Source: Schlesneria sphaerica
Lineage (GTDB): Bacteria; Planctomycetota; Planctomycetia; Planctomycetales; Planctomycetaceae
Direction of reading: 5' to 3'
DNA: 64,000 bases
NCBI RefSeq assembly: GCF_044336245.1
Contig: NZ_CP172346.1
Coordinates: 3,720,001 to 3,784,000, forward strand
In this document: piece by piece, positions 47,465 to 56,812 of the stretch
Numbering within the stretch: position 1 is the first letter of the stretch
How the letters are laid out: every line of letters starts with the position of its first letter
Position numbers and translations under genes: made by a program
The notes under the pieces: model-generated
Told to the model about the DNA's origin: nothing
The model's database searches: none
Seen by the model: the letters and a program-made list of their open reading frames with translations, nothing else

Positions 47465-48397
47465 ATGACGACTCCGACTTTCGCCGCTCAGCCCTATTCC
47501 GGGATCGCTTCATTCGGTCGATGTCCCATCATCAACGATCCGCAAGGGTATGACGTCGCGATCGCAGGGATCCCGTATGATGGATCTGTCTCGTACCGCA
47601 GCGGCACCCGCTTTGGTCCCCGGGCCATTCGCGAGCAGTCGCTGTTGCTGTGGGGTTATAACAATGTCCAGCAGGTTGCCCCGTTCAAGACGTTGAAGAT
47701 TGCGGACGTGGGGGATATTGACGTGATCCCTCCCGATATCGTTGCGACTCACCACGAGATTGAGCGGGCGGCATCCCGGTTTCTCGCTGCGGGTCCCAAA
47801 CTGATCTCGCTGGGGGGCGATCACTCCATCTCGTTACCCCTGTTGCGGGCTCATGCGAAGAAGTATGGCCCAGTGGCGGTTGTCCATTTTGATGCTCATC
47901 CCGATACATGGGACTCGGAATATCCCGGCCAGAAGTACAGTCACGGCACCCCATTCCGGCGGGCTCTGGACGAATCATTGATCGATCCTGCCGCCTACGT
48001 TCAAATCGGAATTCGGGGCCCCACCAATGGTCCGGAAGACTACCTCGATGCGATCAAGCTCGGGACCCGTATGATCACGCTGGAAGAATTCCGTCGCAGC
48101 GGGGTTGAGACGGTCCTGGCGGAAGTCCAATCCCGGATCGGAGCGCGACCGACCTACGTGACGCTGGACATCGACGCGGTCGACCCCGCCTTCGCTCCCG
48201 GAACGGGAACCCCTGAGGTCGGGGGCATCACCAGCTACGAGATACTGCAACTGGTGCGAGGCTTGCATGGGCTGAACCTCGTGGGCTTCGATCTGGTGGA
48301 GGTCTCGCCACCGTTCGACTCCGCCAACATCACATCCATCCTCGCGGCCAACCTGGTGTTCGAATTCCTGTCACTGATTGCCAAAGCCAGCAAGTAA
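47465..48397 (+). CDS. speB: agmatinase/ureohydrolase-family enzyme
   Basis: The 310-residue protein belongs to the arginase/agmatinase family. Two metal ions are bound by H120 (GGDHS), D143, H145 and D147 (DAHPDTWD) and D235/D237 (DIDAVDPAFAPGTGTPE), all present. The last motif with GTGTPE is the agmatinase-type version. Agmatinase makes putrescine and urea, but the family also includes guanidinobutyrase, proclavaminate hydrolase and nickel-dependent guanidine hydrolase, so the substrate is not fixed by sequence. The ATG at 47465 gives a normal N-terminus; 26 upstream codons from 47387 are open but unlikely. mtnA lies 142 bases upstream on the same strand. Confidence 0.9.
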   Translation: MTTPTFAAQPYSGIASFGRCPIINDPQGYDVAIAGIPYDGSVSYRSGTRFGPRAIREQSLLLWGYNNVQQVAPFKTLKIADVGDIDVIPPDIVATHHEIERAASRFLAAGPKLISLGGDHSISLPLLRAHAKKYGPVAVVHFDAHPDTWDSEYPGQKYSHGTPFRRALDESLIDPAAYVQIGIRGPTNGPEDYLDAIKLGTRMITLEEFRRSGVETVLAEVQSRIGARPTYVTLDIDAVDPAFAPGTGTPEVGGITSYEILQLVRGLHGLNLVGFDLVEVSPPFDSANITSILAANLVFEFLSLIAKASK

Positions 48398-48510
48398 GTA
48401 ATCTCAACCAGGCGAGGCAGACAGGAAGCAACGCCGCCCTCGCATTGCGTCCGAGTAACCTGTTCCTCCCTTGGGACGACGTTGCAGCAACGAAGTGGTT
48501 CCTTCCGACG

Positions 48511-49656
48511 TCAGGCACCTGTCGTGGTCGGATTCGTCCGGTCTGGCAAGGAAAAACGAAAGGTCGTACCGACGCCAACTTTGCTGTCGACGCTGACAGT
48601 CCCCTGATGAGCCTCAATGAACGCTTTTACGATCGCCAGTCCCAAACCTTCTCCCTCTTCGTTCTCGGGGTCCGTTGCCCCCTTGTCAAAAACTTGGGAG
48701 AGTTGCTCAGCAGGGATTCCTGATCCGTTATCGGCGACCCAGCAATTCGCAATCCCGGGGCAGGTCTCCAGTCTTTCTGCACCAATCTCGATCGTTCCGC
48801 CAGGGGTATAGCGAATCGCATTTGCGATCAGGTTCTGGAGGATGCGCCGAATCAACCCGGCATCCGCAAAGACAACCGTCTCATCGGGCACACGATTGAG
48901 CAGTTTCGTGCCGGTCTCTTCAACGAGCGGGCGGAAGTCGAGGATGATCGACTCGACAACGGGCCACAAGTCGAACTCGCGTCGTTCAAGTCGAATCCCT
49001 GTTTCCGTCTGCAAATGCGTATTCTCTTCGATGACTTTACCGATTAAGTTTTCCAGGTGCTTCACGTTCCGGTTCAGAGCTTTCAACAACTGAACGAGAT
49101 CGGGATCATTCATTACCTGTTGGGGTAACATCATTTCCAGCACGCGACCGGCGGTGGAAATCGCACTGAGCGGAGTGCGGAGATCATGCGCCACGAATGC
49201 CAGATACTCCTGTCGCCGTTCCTGTACGTCCATCGCCTGCTGCGCAGTGTATGTCGACAAAGCCAGTCCAATGGCGCGATCGAACACGCGGTTGAGGATA
49301 TGAAATGGCTCTCCCTGCAGGATCACACCATTCTGATCGGCCAGATCATGAAGACATCCTCGCAGAATATTGTACTCGGCCACGACCTCTTCGAGCTCGA
49401 AGGAGACGTTCAACCGCTGCAATCCGTGAATTCGAGGACTGCTGTCATTGCACAGTTCCCCAACCCCCTGCCGGGCCTGAACGATCAACGCGGCCGCCAA
49501 CTCATCCAGCAGATCGGGAATGTGATCGTTGAGAGTGGGGGTGTCTAACCCTTGAGCAGAGGGGAGCTTTCGGACTTGCTGTCGCCACTGTGCCAGCAGG
49601 GTCTTTCGCTGCTGTTTGATGAGCGTCGCCAGGACTGCCAGATTTTCACTCGTCAT
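48511..49656 (-). CDS. cytosolic histidine kinase with RsbRD-like N-terminus
   Basis: The 381-residue protein lacks membrane helices. Its N-terminal helical region (about 5-140) resembles the RsbT co-antagonist/RsbRD N-terminal domain, with WRQQVRKLP and a central LNVSFELEEVVAEYNILRG. A HisKA domain with LAFVAHDLRTPLSAIS (H157) and an ATPase domain with NLIANAIRYTPGG, DNGSGIP and GEGLGLAIVK follow. GGAGG precedes ATG 49656; the longer open frame to 49800 is not protein-like. No response regulator lies beside it, so it is an orphan sensor in this window. The RND exporter gene is 314 bases upstream on the same strand. Confidence 0.92.
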   Translation of the reverse strand: MTSENLAVLATLIKQQRKTLLAQWRQQVRKLPSAQGLDTPTLNDHIPDLLDELAAALIVQARQGVGELCNDSSPRIHGLQRLNVSFELEEVVAEYNILRGCLHDLADQNGVILQGEPFHILNRVFDRAIGLALSTYTAQQAMDVQERRQEYLAFVAHDLRTPLSAISTAGRVLEMMLPQQVMNDPDLVQLLKALNRNVKHLENLIGKVIEENTHLQTETGIRLERREFDLWPVVESIILDFRPLVEETGTKLLNRVPDETVVFADAGLIRRILQNLIANAIRYTPGGTIEIGAERLETCPGIANCWVADNGSGIPAEQLSQVFDKGATDPENEEGEGLGLAIVKAFIEAHQGTVSVDSKVGVGTTFRFSLPDRTNPTTTGA

Positions 49657-49970
49657 CAAACCTCCAACTGCGCAGGTTATTTTTGTCGGAGGGGTTGGCG
49701 ATCGTAAAGATGAGATAGCCGATATCGCCCTAACGGAAATCCATTCGCGCCGTATTCCTGTGGGACCCGATAAGTCTAGTCTGCAACTCGGCTTCGTCAA
49801 TTGGGTGTTTTACACGGATCCTGGTTGACAGAATTTTAAGGTAGCAACCTCAACGCAGGTCATCAGTTGCATTGAAGTCCCAATGCGAGCCTGACGGCTC
49901 TCATGATCGGCGAGCGGATTTGCGGACGATTCATGACTTCGGAGCACCGAAATTTGCGGTCAGCCCGAAA
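49657..49970. other. spacer between RND exporter and histidine kinase
   Basis: About 314 bases, upstream of the kinase and downstream of the exporter gene. No gene, hairpin or operator was recognised. Confidence 0.4.
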
Positions 49971-52229
49971 CTAAGCCTGAGCAACCTCTTCGCCATTCTC
50001 TCCGACCACTTGCGGCATCGCTTCCGAATTTGTGGCAACCGTGTGCCCCCCAGCAACCAGCCGAAGAAGCAAGGGGAGCAGGATCAAGTTGCCCAGCAAA
50101 CCACCGATCATCGCCACACTCACCAAAATTCCAAAGTAGACCAGCGGAATGAAGTGCGACAGCGCCAGGACCGAGAAGCCCGCCACCAGGGCCACATTGG
50201 CAAAGACCAGCGCGAGTCCCACCCCTTGATGCGTCTCCCGCAGTGCCTGGGAAAATGAGAGGCCGCGACGCCGGGCCTCCGTATAGCCGGAGACGTAGTG
50301 AATGCTGGAATCGACCGTCAGGCCCATGGACACGCTGGCAATCATCGCGGTGGCGATATTGATCGGTAAGCCGATCCAGCCCATCGTGCCAATCACCAGC
50401 ACAATCGGGAATAGATTGGGGACTAATATTATCAGGGCCAGTGGAAGACTGCGAAAGGCAATCCAGACACAGACCATGATGGCCAGCGCGGCCACCACAA
50501 AACTGGTCAACTGGTCCCCCATCAGGCTCTCGATCAGGTAGGTCAGCAGCACAAACAAACCCGTACAACGAGCACCTGGAAATCGTTGTTCGGCAAGCTG
50601 CTCGACACTCGCAATCAATTCCAGTTTCGAGGCGGAGGGCTGCCGTTCGCGGGCACGCAGCATGATCCGCATCCGCCCCTGTTCCGGGTTATAGAGCCCC
50701 GTCACGAAGTCAGGCTGCATCCGTTCCAACGCCGAAATACGCCAGGACAAAGGGAGGAACCCGATGAGATCCAGACCATCGGTAAGGGAAATCACCTTGG
50801 TGAGACGGCCCGGTGACTGGGGATCTTCAAGCTGACGCAGTTGAGCCGTGAATTCGCTGACCTGTGCCAGAAACGCACTGTCCAGTTCGGGGGGAGCGGG
50901 GAAGTTGACTTCCCAGGTTCCTGCACCCCCCAGACGTTCTTCAAACAGATTGAGTGATTTGACGATCGGACTCGAACTGCGGAAGTTCTTACTGAAATCG
51001 GTCTCGACCTGCAGCCGAAACAATCCAGCCGCACAGAAGATGGTCAGCAGCGACATCGCCCCTCCGACCAGCACGGGACGCGACTCGACCGACTTGGTTA
51101 ATCCACCCAGGACTTTGGTCACGCTGTCCTCGGCCGGGGCACGCCCCGGGACCTTCTCGGATCCCCCCAGCAGGATCGCGCCTGGCAGCACCAGGGCACA
51201 CGTCACCAGGACAAGCAGTGTGGCCAGGGTCATCATGATCCCAAAGCTGACCACCGGTGCGATATTGCTGATCATGACCGCAGAAAAACCCAGGGCCGTG
51301 GTCGCGATCGTCCAGAAGATTGGAATCGACAGATCCAGCATCGTCTGACGGAGCGCTTCGACCGGGGTCTTCGAAAAGCGATACTCACGATAACGCAGCG
51401 TGATGTGCATGACGGTCGCGATGCCGATGATCGTGACCAGCGAGTTCAACATGGAACTGACCATGCTGAGCTGCATGCCACTCAGCACCAGGATAGCCTT
51501 CGTCCAGATCAGCGTGACCTGAACCACGATCAGCGGCAGCAGCATCCAGCGGATACTGCGGAACAGAACGAAAATCACAGTCATGAGCAGAATGGCCGAT
51601 GCCCAACCCAGCGTCGCCCCATCCTCCTCGACGTACCGAAACATGTCGTGTACTTGAACGGGCTCTCCCACGACTGCGGCAGGAGGATTGTGGGCATCCG
51701 CAATCTCGCGAACGAGCTGATAAGTCCTGGCGCGGGGAATCTCGGCCGTCCCTTCCGGCTCAAGCCGGCAGAAGATGGCGGTCGTCTGCGAGTCAGTGCC
51801 GACCAGCACACCTTCCATCAGCTTGCGGATGATCGACCGTCCAATCGGTGCCTGGAGCGCAACCGACAAGTACTGGATACTGTCTGACTGAAGACCTTTC
51901 ACTTGCTGAAGCTGTTCGACCAGCGCTTCAATCCGGTCTCGTGCCGCATCCGAAAGACGGTCGCTATCTGGATCGAACAGCTCCGGATCCGTGTAGGCGA
52001 CGACCACAAATTCATCACCACCAAACGTTTGCTTGCTTTCCCGCCATGCCGCCAGTCGCTGATTCTCTTTCGCGTACAGCGATTCGATCGACTGCTCAAA
52101 CTGAAGTCGTGAAGCGGGAAACCAGGCCGCAACAGTCAGCAGGATCGCCAATGCGAGCCACCACCGACGATAATCCAGCAACAGATCTGTCAACCGGACT
52201 AACCAGGGCGGGGTCGAAGCGGTCATCAT
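49971..52229 (-). CDS. RND-superfamily (MMPL/HpnN-like) exporter
   Basis: The 752-residue membrane protein shows the duplicated RND layout. A first helix (about 23-43) is followed by a large periplasmic domain (to about 205) and five helices (about 215-365, with ATVMHITLRYREYRF and PIFWTIATTALGFSAVMISN). A seventh helix (near 390), a second periplasmic domain and five final helices (about 560-730) complete it. MGLTVDSSIHYVSGYTEARRRG and the corresponding GIATVMHITLRY are the paired helix motifs of MMPL/patched-like proteins. At about 750 residues it is shorter than AcrB-type pumps and in the range of lipid or hopanoid transporters. No membrane-fusion protein is adjacent. The two leading ATGs at 52229 and 52226 are equivalent. 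Confidence 0.93.
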   Translation of the reverse strand: MMTASTPPWLVRLTDLLLDYRRWWLALAILLTVAAWFPASRLQFEQSIESLYAKENQRLAAWRESKQTFGGDEFVVVAYTDPELFDPDSDRLSDAARDRIEALVEQLQQVKGLQSDSIQYLSVALQAPIGRSIIRKLMEGVLVGTDSQTTAIFCRLEPEGTAEIPRARTYQLVREIADAHNPPAAVVGEPVQVHDMFRYVEEDGATLGWASAILLMTVIFVLFRSIRWMLLPLIVVQVTLIWTKAILVLSGMQLSMVSSMLNSLVTIIGIATVMHITLRYREYRFSKTPVEALRQTMLDLSIPIFWTIATTALGFSAVMISNIAPVVSFGIMMTLATLLVLVTCALVLPGAILLGGSEKVPGRAPAEDSVTKVLGGLTKSVESRPVLVGGAMSLLTIFCAAGLFRLQVETDFSKNFRSSSPIVKSLNLFEERLGGAGTWEVNFPAPPELDSAFLAQVSEFTAQLRQLEDPQSPGRLTKVISLTDGLDLIGFLPLSWRISALERMQPDFVTGLYNPEQGRMRIMLRARERQPSASKLELIASVEQLAEQRFPGARCTGLFVLLTYLIESLMGDQLTSFVVAALAIMVCVWIAFRSLPLALIILVPNLFPIVLVIGTMGWIGLPINIATAMIASVSMGLTVDSSIHYVSGYTEARRRGLSFSQALRETHQGVGLALVFANVALVAGFSVLALSHFIPLVYFGILVSVAMIGGLLGNLILLPLLLRLVAGGHTVATNSEAMPQVVGENGEEVAQA

Positions 52230-52733
52230 GACTCATGAACTTGTGGCAATCTAAGAAGTCATCGACAAACAATGCCGATGCCGTGTCCTTGGACTCTAAT
52301 CAAGAATCCAAGTCACCGATAGTTCCACGACAATTTGGCTCGCCGCGAACAGAGCGATTCCCAGCGTCCAAGGCTTGTCAAAACGAGGCGCCTGACATCA
52401 TAGTTTGCTGATGCGTGTTCAGAGACCGTCCCCTGTGGCCTGTACTTCGTTTCGTACCGGATTGCTGAACTTAAAGAAGAGGAATGAAAATCCCCTTTCT
52501 GCTCAGCCCGCCCTGTTCGAGTAATGTCGTTAGCGGCACGTGGAGATCGCTCGCTGAGAACGGACCCTTAAGAGGGCGTCTCAGGGGATCCTGACACAAT
52601 GGAAACAGCCGACCGGGGCATGGGATTGCAGGTCGAGTCCGGGACAAGGACGACACCCCGCGATCGACAGCGATACTCGACGGTTTTTTGACGCGGAACC
52701 GAGGCGATTTGAGAACACTTCATGGAGACTGTA
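52230..52733. other. divergent intergenic region
   Basis: About 504 bases between the minus-strand RND exporter and the plus-strand double hydrolase. It should hold both promoters; nothing else was recognised. Confidence 0.45.
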
Positions 52734-55097
52734 ATGCGTGTCCCGTTCCTCCTGCTGACGATTAGCCTTTTTCCCCTGCTGAGTGCGGCGCAGGAAAGTC
52801 CCGCCACTTTCCCGGGCACTGAGCCACTCAAGGCGGAACAGCCGCTGGACGTCCTGATGGTCGAAGGGATCGATCAATTCAGCCTCAAAGAACTCGACAA
52901 AGCCCGGCAGCAGCGTGAATCCCTCTGGAAGAGGGACTACAGCAGCCCGCAAGCCTATCAGAGCAGTCTGGAACCTTATCGTCAAAAACTTCGGACGTAC
53001 ATTGGGGCCGTTGATCAACGGGTTCAGGGAATTCAGTTTGAACGCCCCCTCAAGTTCACGGGTCTCAGAGCAGCCGAGACGAAACCTGCCCAGGCCCACT
53101 ATGAGCCCCAATTCCAGCGCTGGCCCGTTTTGCCCGGGATGACGGCCGAAGGACTGATTCTCGTCCCGCAACGAGCTGAAAGTCCACGCGGTATCGTGAT
53201 TGCCATTCCCGATTCCCGCTGGTCTCCTGATGTATTCGCCGGGGCGACGGAGCAGGGGACCCCGTCGTCGAAGCTCCCGCAGGTGCTGGCCGAAAACGGC
53301 TTCCTGGTCGTGATTCCGACGCTGATCGATCGCACCGACGAATTCGCTGGCAACCCTTTAATCGCGATGACCAATCAGACGAACCGGGAATGGGTCTATC
53401 GATCGGCGTTCGAAGTCGGACGACATGTGATCGGGTACGAAGTTCAAAAGGTCCTTGCCGCGATTGATGCCCTCGACGGCCTGAATCAGTCGACCAAGTG
53501 GAACTTGCCGATCTCCCTCGTCGGTATTGGCGACGGAGGCCAGATCGCGCTGTATTCGGCTGCGATTGATGCTCGACCTGCTTCAGTTCTCGTCAGTGGT
53601 TACTTCCAGCCGCGCGAAGGGGTTTGGCAGGAACCGATTGATCGAAACGTCTGGCGACAACTGGTTGAGTTCGGCGATGCAGAAATCGCCGGGATGATCG
53701 CTCCGCGGCCACTGATCATCGAAGCGTGTGCGATCCCCGAAACAGACGGACCACTACCCGTCCAGGCGGGACGACGGGGTGGCGCCGCCCCCGGTCAGAT
53801 CAAGACGGCGGACTTGGCCCAGGTCCGAATCGAGTTCGACCGAGCCAAAGCCATCTACGAAAAGCTGAAACCTGGCAACCACATCGTGCTGGTGGAAAGC
53901 GGAAGTGATGGGCGGGGTCCAGCGGCTTCCAGTGCAGCGATCATGGCGCTGGCCCAAAAGTCGGATTGGCGCGACTTCAAACCAGAAGCCCGCGGCAAAT
54001 CGGTGCCGCTCACGGAAGCTGTGAATTGGCGTTCGGTTCAGGGACGACAGGTCGGTGAGGCCATCGACTTCACACAGAAGCTGCTTCGAAATTCTTTCAA
54101 GGTCCGTGACCAGCTTTTCGCCAAAGCCGATCGATCGTCCGTCGAGAAATGGGAATCGACTGCCGAACCATTGCGAGACCATGTCTACAACGAATTGATC
54201 GGGAAATTGCCCGAACCTTCGGTCCCGCTCAATCCCCGGACCCGAAAAGTCCTGGAAACGGATGACTACACCGGCTACGAAGTTGTGCTCGACACCTACC
54301 CCGACGTCATCGCAGCCGGAATCCTGCTCTACCCTAAGGGCGTCAAAGCAGACGAAAAGCGCCCGGTCGTTGTCTGTCAGCATGGGCTGGAAGGGGTCCC
54401 CATGGACACCATCAGCGGACCGGGGACAGAAGGTTACCACTATTACAAAGGCTTCGCCGCAGAACTGGCACGTCGTGGCTTCATCGCCTATTCACCACAG
54501 AATCCTTACCGGGGAAAAGACCGATTCCGGACGCTTCAGAGAAAGTCCAACCCAGTGGGTCGGTCTCTTTTCAGCTACATCATTCCCCAGCATCAGGTCA
54601 CGCTGAAATGGCTCGCTTCGCTGCCTGCCGTGGATCCCAACCGGCTGGCTTTTTACGGTCTGTCGTACGGCGGGAAAACGGCCGTTCGGGTGCCCCCGAT
54701 GCTGACATCAAAAGAAGGCCGACCAGGCTACTGTCTGTCGATCTGTTCTGCTGACTTCAATGAATGGGTAACCAAGAACGCCAGCGTCGATCTGCCGTTC
54801 TCTTATGTCTTCACTAATGAGTACGAGATCTTCGAGTGGAATATGGCACACGTCGCCAACTACGCGGAACTGTCAATTCTGATGACACCACGTCCGTTCA
54901 TGGTTGAACGTGGTCATGACGACGGAGTGGGGCTGGATGAGTGGGTGGGCTTTGAATATGCCAAAGTCCGGCGGCACTACTCCAAGCTGGGAATCCCCGA
55001 GCAGACAGAGATCGAGTTCTTCAATGGCCCACATACGATCAATGGCAAGGGGACCTATGACTTCCTCCATCGTCATCTGAACTGGCCAAAGAAATAG
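52734..55097 (+). CDS. exported tandem alpha/beta-hydrolase (acetyl-xylan-esterase-like)
   Basis: The 787-residue protein has a signal peptide (about 1-18) and two consecutive alpha/beta-hydrolase domains. The second (about 470-785) has an intact triad: S644 in FYGLSYGGKT, an aspartate in ERGHDDGVG and H767 in FFNGPHTI. The first (about 120-370) reads LVGIGDGGQIAL, with G266 in place of the nucleophilic serine, so it is probably inactive. The intact domain resembles acetyl-xylan-esterase/dienelactone-hydrolase-like enzymes, so carbohydrate-ester cleavage is plausible but not proven. GGAG eight bases ahead supports ATG 52734 over the ATG at 52722. The Tat-exported hypothetical gene follows 255 bases downstream. 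Confidence 0.85.
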   Translation: MRVPFLLLTISLFPLLSAAQESPATFPGTEPLKAEQPLDVLMVEGIDQFSLKELDKARQQRESLWKRDYSSPQAYQSSLEPYRQKLRTYIGAVDQRVQGIQFERPLKFTGLRAAETKPAQAHYEPQFQRWPVLPGMTAEGLILVPQRAESPRGIVIAIPDSRWSPDVFAGATEQGTPSSKLPQVLAENGFLVVIPTLIDRTDEFAGNPLIAMTNQTNREWVYRSAFEVGRHVIGYEVQKVLAAIDALDGLNQSTKWNLPISLVGIGDGGQIALYSAAIDARPASVLVSGYFQPREGVWQEPIDRNVWRQLVEFGDAEIAGMIAPRPLIIEACAIPETDGPLPVQAGRRGGAAPGQIKTADLAQVRIEFDRAKAIYEKLKPGNHIVLVESGSDGRGPAASSAAIMALAQKSDWRDFKPEARGKSVPLTEAVNWRSVQGRQVGEAIDFTQKLLRNSFKVRDQLFAKADRSSVEKWESTAEPLRDHVYNELIGKLPEPSVPLNPRTRKVLETDDYTGYEVVLDTYPDVIAAGILLYPKGVKADEKRPVVVCQHGLEGVPMDTISGPGTEGYHYYKGFAAELARRGFIAYSPQNPYRGKDRFRTLQRKSNPVGRSLFSYIIPQHQVTLKWLASLPAVDPNRLAFYGLSYGGKTAVRVPPMLTSKEGRPGYCLSICSADFNEWVTKNASVDLPFSYVFTNEYEIFEWNMAHVANYAELSILMTPRPFMVERGHDDGVGLDEWVGFEYAKVRRHYSKLGIPEQTEIEFFNGPHTINGKGTYDFLHRHLNWPKK

Positions 55098-55352
55098 ATC
55101 TGGTTGCACCTCGCGGCCGGGCGGTTCCAAACGGGATCCTCGGCCGTGGACATCCTGTGTGACACTCAGATTCACCCGGCCGTCCGATCTCGTTCTTCCG
55201 TGTCGGAAACACGGTCGCCCCAGGCGCCACGCCATCTTTCCTTTCGCAAGGCGAAGCCGTTGGGTGCGAGAGAACGTTTTCTGGCAACGATCGACAATCG
55301 GTGACCGCAAGGGCCTTTGCCCCGCAAGGCCTGTTTCTCAATGAGGACATCC

Positions 55353-56627
55353 ATGGATTTTTCACGTCGATCACTGATCAAGTCTGGTCTCGGGCTGGCT
55401 CTCGGAAGTGCCTTGCCAAAACTGCTTCCGGTCCCGGGTCTGGCCAGCGACAACACTCGTGACCCGTTGCCGGTCGCTGGTGTGACGACCGTTTACCGGA
55501 AGAACAGCCATGCGGATGTCATCCTCGGTAAAATTCTCGAGGGGTATCAGCAGTACGGTGGTCCGGGCCCGCGTCTGCGCCTCGTGTCACTCTTCACCGA
55601 TCAGGTCGCCGCGAATGACCTCAGTCGTGATCTGGCACGAAAACACGGATTTCGCCTTTCCAGGACCATTGATGACGCGCTGACGCTGGGGACGGATCGG
55701 ATTCAGGTCGCAGGCGTGCTGAGTATTGCTGAGCATGGTGAGTATCCACTGACGGACGTGACCCGGCAGCGAATGTATCCACGTCGCCGTTTCTTCGACG
55801 AGATCGTGGCCACATTCAAACGCTGCGGCCAGGTCGTCCCGGTGTTTAACGACAAACATCTGGACTACCGCTGGGAGGACGCTCTGGCGATGGTGGAAAC
55901 ATCACGCGCAATGAAGTTTCCTCTGCTGGCCGGGTCATCACTTCCCGTTGCCTGGCGTCAGCCTGCGAACGAACTTCCGGATCAGTGCGAAATTGAAGAA
56001 GTGCTGACGATTGGCTACGGCGGCTTTGAAGATTATGGCTTTCATGCACTCGAAGCACAGCAATGTCAGATTGAGCGACGGCGAGGGGGTGAGACCGGTG
56101 TGGCGGCCGTGCGCACGATCACCGGTGATGCCATCCTGAAGGCAGAAGCGGCAGGAACTTTTTCACGTGAACTCTTCGAGGCAGCTCAGCGTGCCAAGCC
56201 ACAATCGCTCGACGGCAAAGCGGCATGGCAACCACAAACCGATTCCGCGGCCTATCTCATCGAGTATCGTGATGGACTGAAGTCGACCGTCGTCATGGCG
56301 AACGGGCTGAGCAATTACTTCGCCACGGCGATCAAGCTCAAAGGTCAGCAGGAACCGGTGGTGACATGGTTTAAGCTGCAGGAAGGGCCCCCGTTCGGAC
56401 ACTTCGCTCATCTGGTCAATGCGATTGATGATATGGTTCATCAGCAGAAAACGCCCTATCCTGTGGAAAGAACACTCCTCACCACCGGCATTCTGGATCG
56501 CGTCATGCAGAGCTTGGCAGGGGAGGGCAAGCGGATCGAAACGCCTGAGCTGGCCATCGCCTACTCCCCCACCGCATGGCCCTTCGCCAACCACCCTGAC
56601 TCGAAGCTCGACCTGCCGAACGACTGA
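55353..56627 (+). CDS. Tat-exported hypothetical protein
   Basis: The 424-residue product has a twin-arginine signal (FSRRSLIKSGLGLALGSALP, R5/R6) and no family I can name. The body begins VAGVTTVYRKNSHADVILGKILEGY and includes a Rossmann-like stretch, RLRLVSLFTDQVAANDLSRDLARKHGF, and PVFNDKHLDYRW. This gives the impression of an oxidoreductase/GFO-IDH-like fold without a clear nucleotide-binding GxGxxG. GAGGA precedes ATG 55353. It follows the double hydrolase gene on the same strand and may belong to one catabolic unit with it. Confidence 0.75.
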   Translation: MDFSRRSLIKSGLGLALGSALPKLLPVPGLASDNTRDPLPVAGVTTVYRKNSHADVILGKILEGYQQYGGPGPRLRLVSLFTDQVAANDLSRDLARKHGFRLSRTIDDALTLGTDRIQVAGVLSIAEHGEYPLTDVTRQRMYPRRRFFDEIVATFKRCGQVVPVFNDKHLDYRWEDALAMVETSRAMKFPLLAGSSLPVAWRQPANELPDQCEIEEVLTIGYGGFEDYGFHALEAQQCQIERRRGGETGVAAVRTITGDAILKAEAAGTFSRELFEAAQRAKPQSLDGKAAWQPQTDSAAYLIEYRDGLKSTVVMANGLSNYFATAIKLKGQQEPVVTWFKLQEGPPFGHFAHLVNAIDDMVHQQKTPYPVERTLLTTGILDRVMQSLAGEGKRIETPELAIAYSPTAWPFANHPDSKLDLPND

Positions 56628-56667
56628 TCACCCTGAGAGGACCATTCGGCGATCGGGTGTGGAGAGC

Positions 56668-56698
56668 CTGTTGCTGGACGATGCTCATCCAACAACAG
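56668..56698. terminator. imperfect hairpin between convergent genes
   Basis: CTGTTGCTGGA (56668-56678) and TCCAACAACAG (56688-56698) are inverted copies with one mismatch. There is no T-run, so it is only a possible rho-dependent or bidirectional terminator between the Tat protein gene and the M16 gene. Confidence 0.4.
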
Positions 56699-56765
56699 AG
56701 GCGATTCTACATACGCCACAACGGCGCCATCCGTTGCGATCACGGGCCCCCCTGCAGCCAGAGCC

Positions 56766-56793
56766 AGAGACAGAGACAGAGACAGAGACAGAC
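56766..56793. repeat. hexanucleotide microsatellite AGAGAC x 4.7
   Basis: Four perfect copies of AGAGAC (56766-56789) plus AGAC, in the 185-base convergent spacer, ending 20 bases before the stop codon of the M16 gene. Confidence 0.95.
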
Positions 56794-56812
56794 GAGACGC
56801 TGTGTTGGCGAG

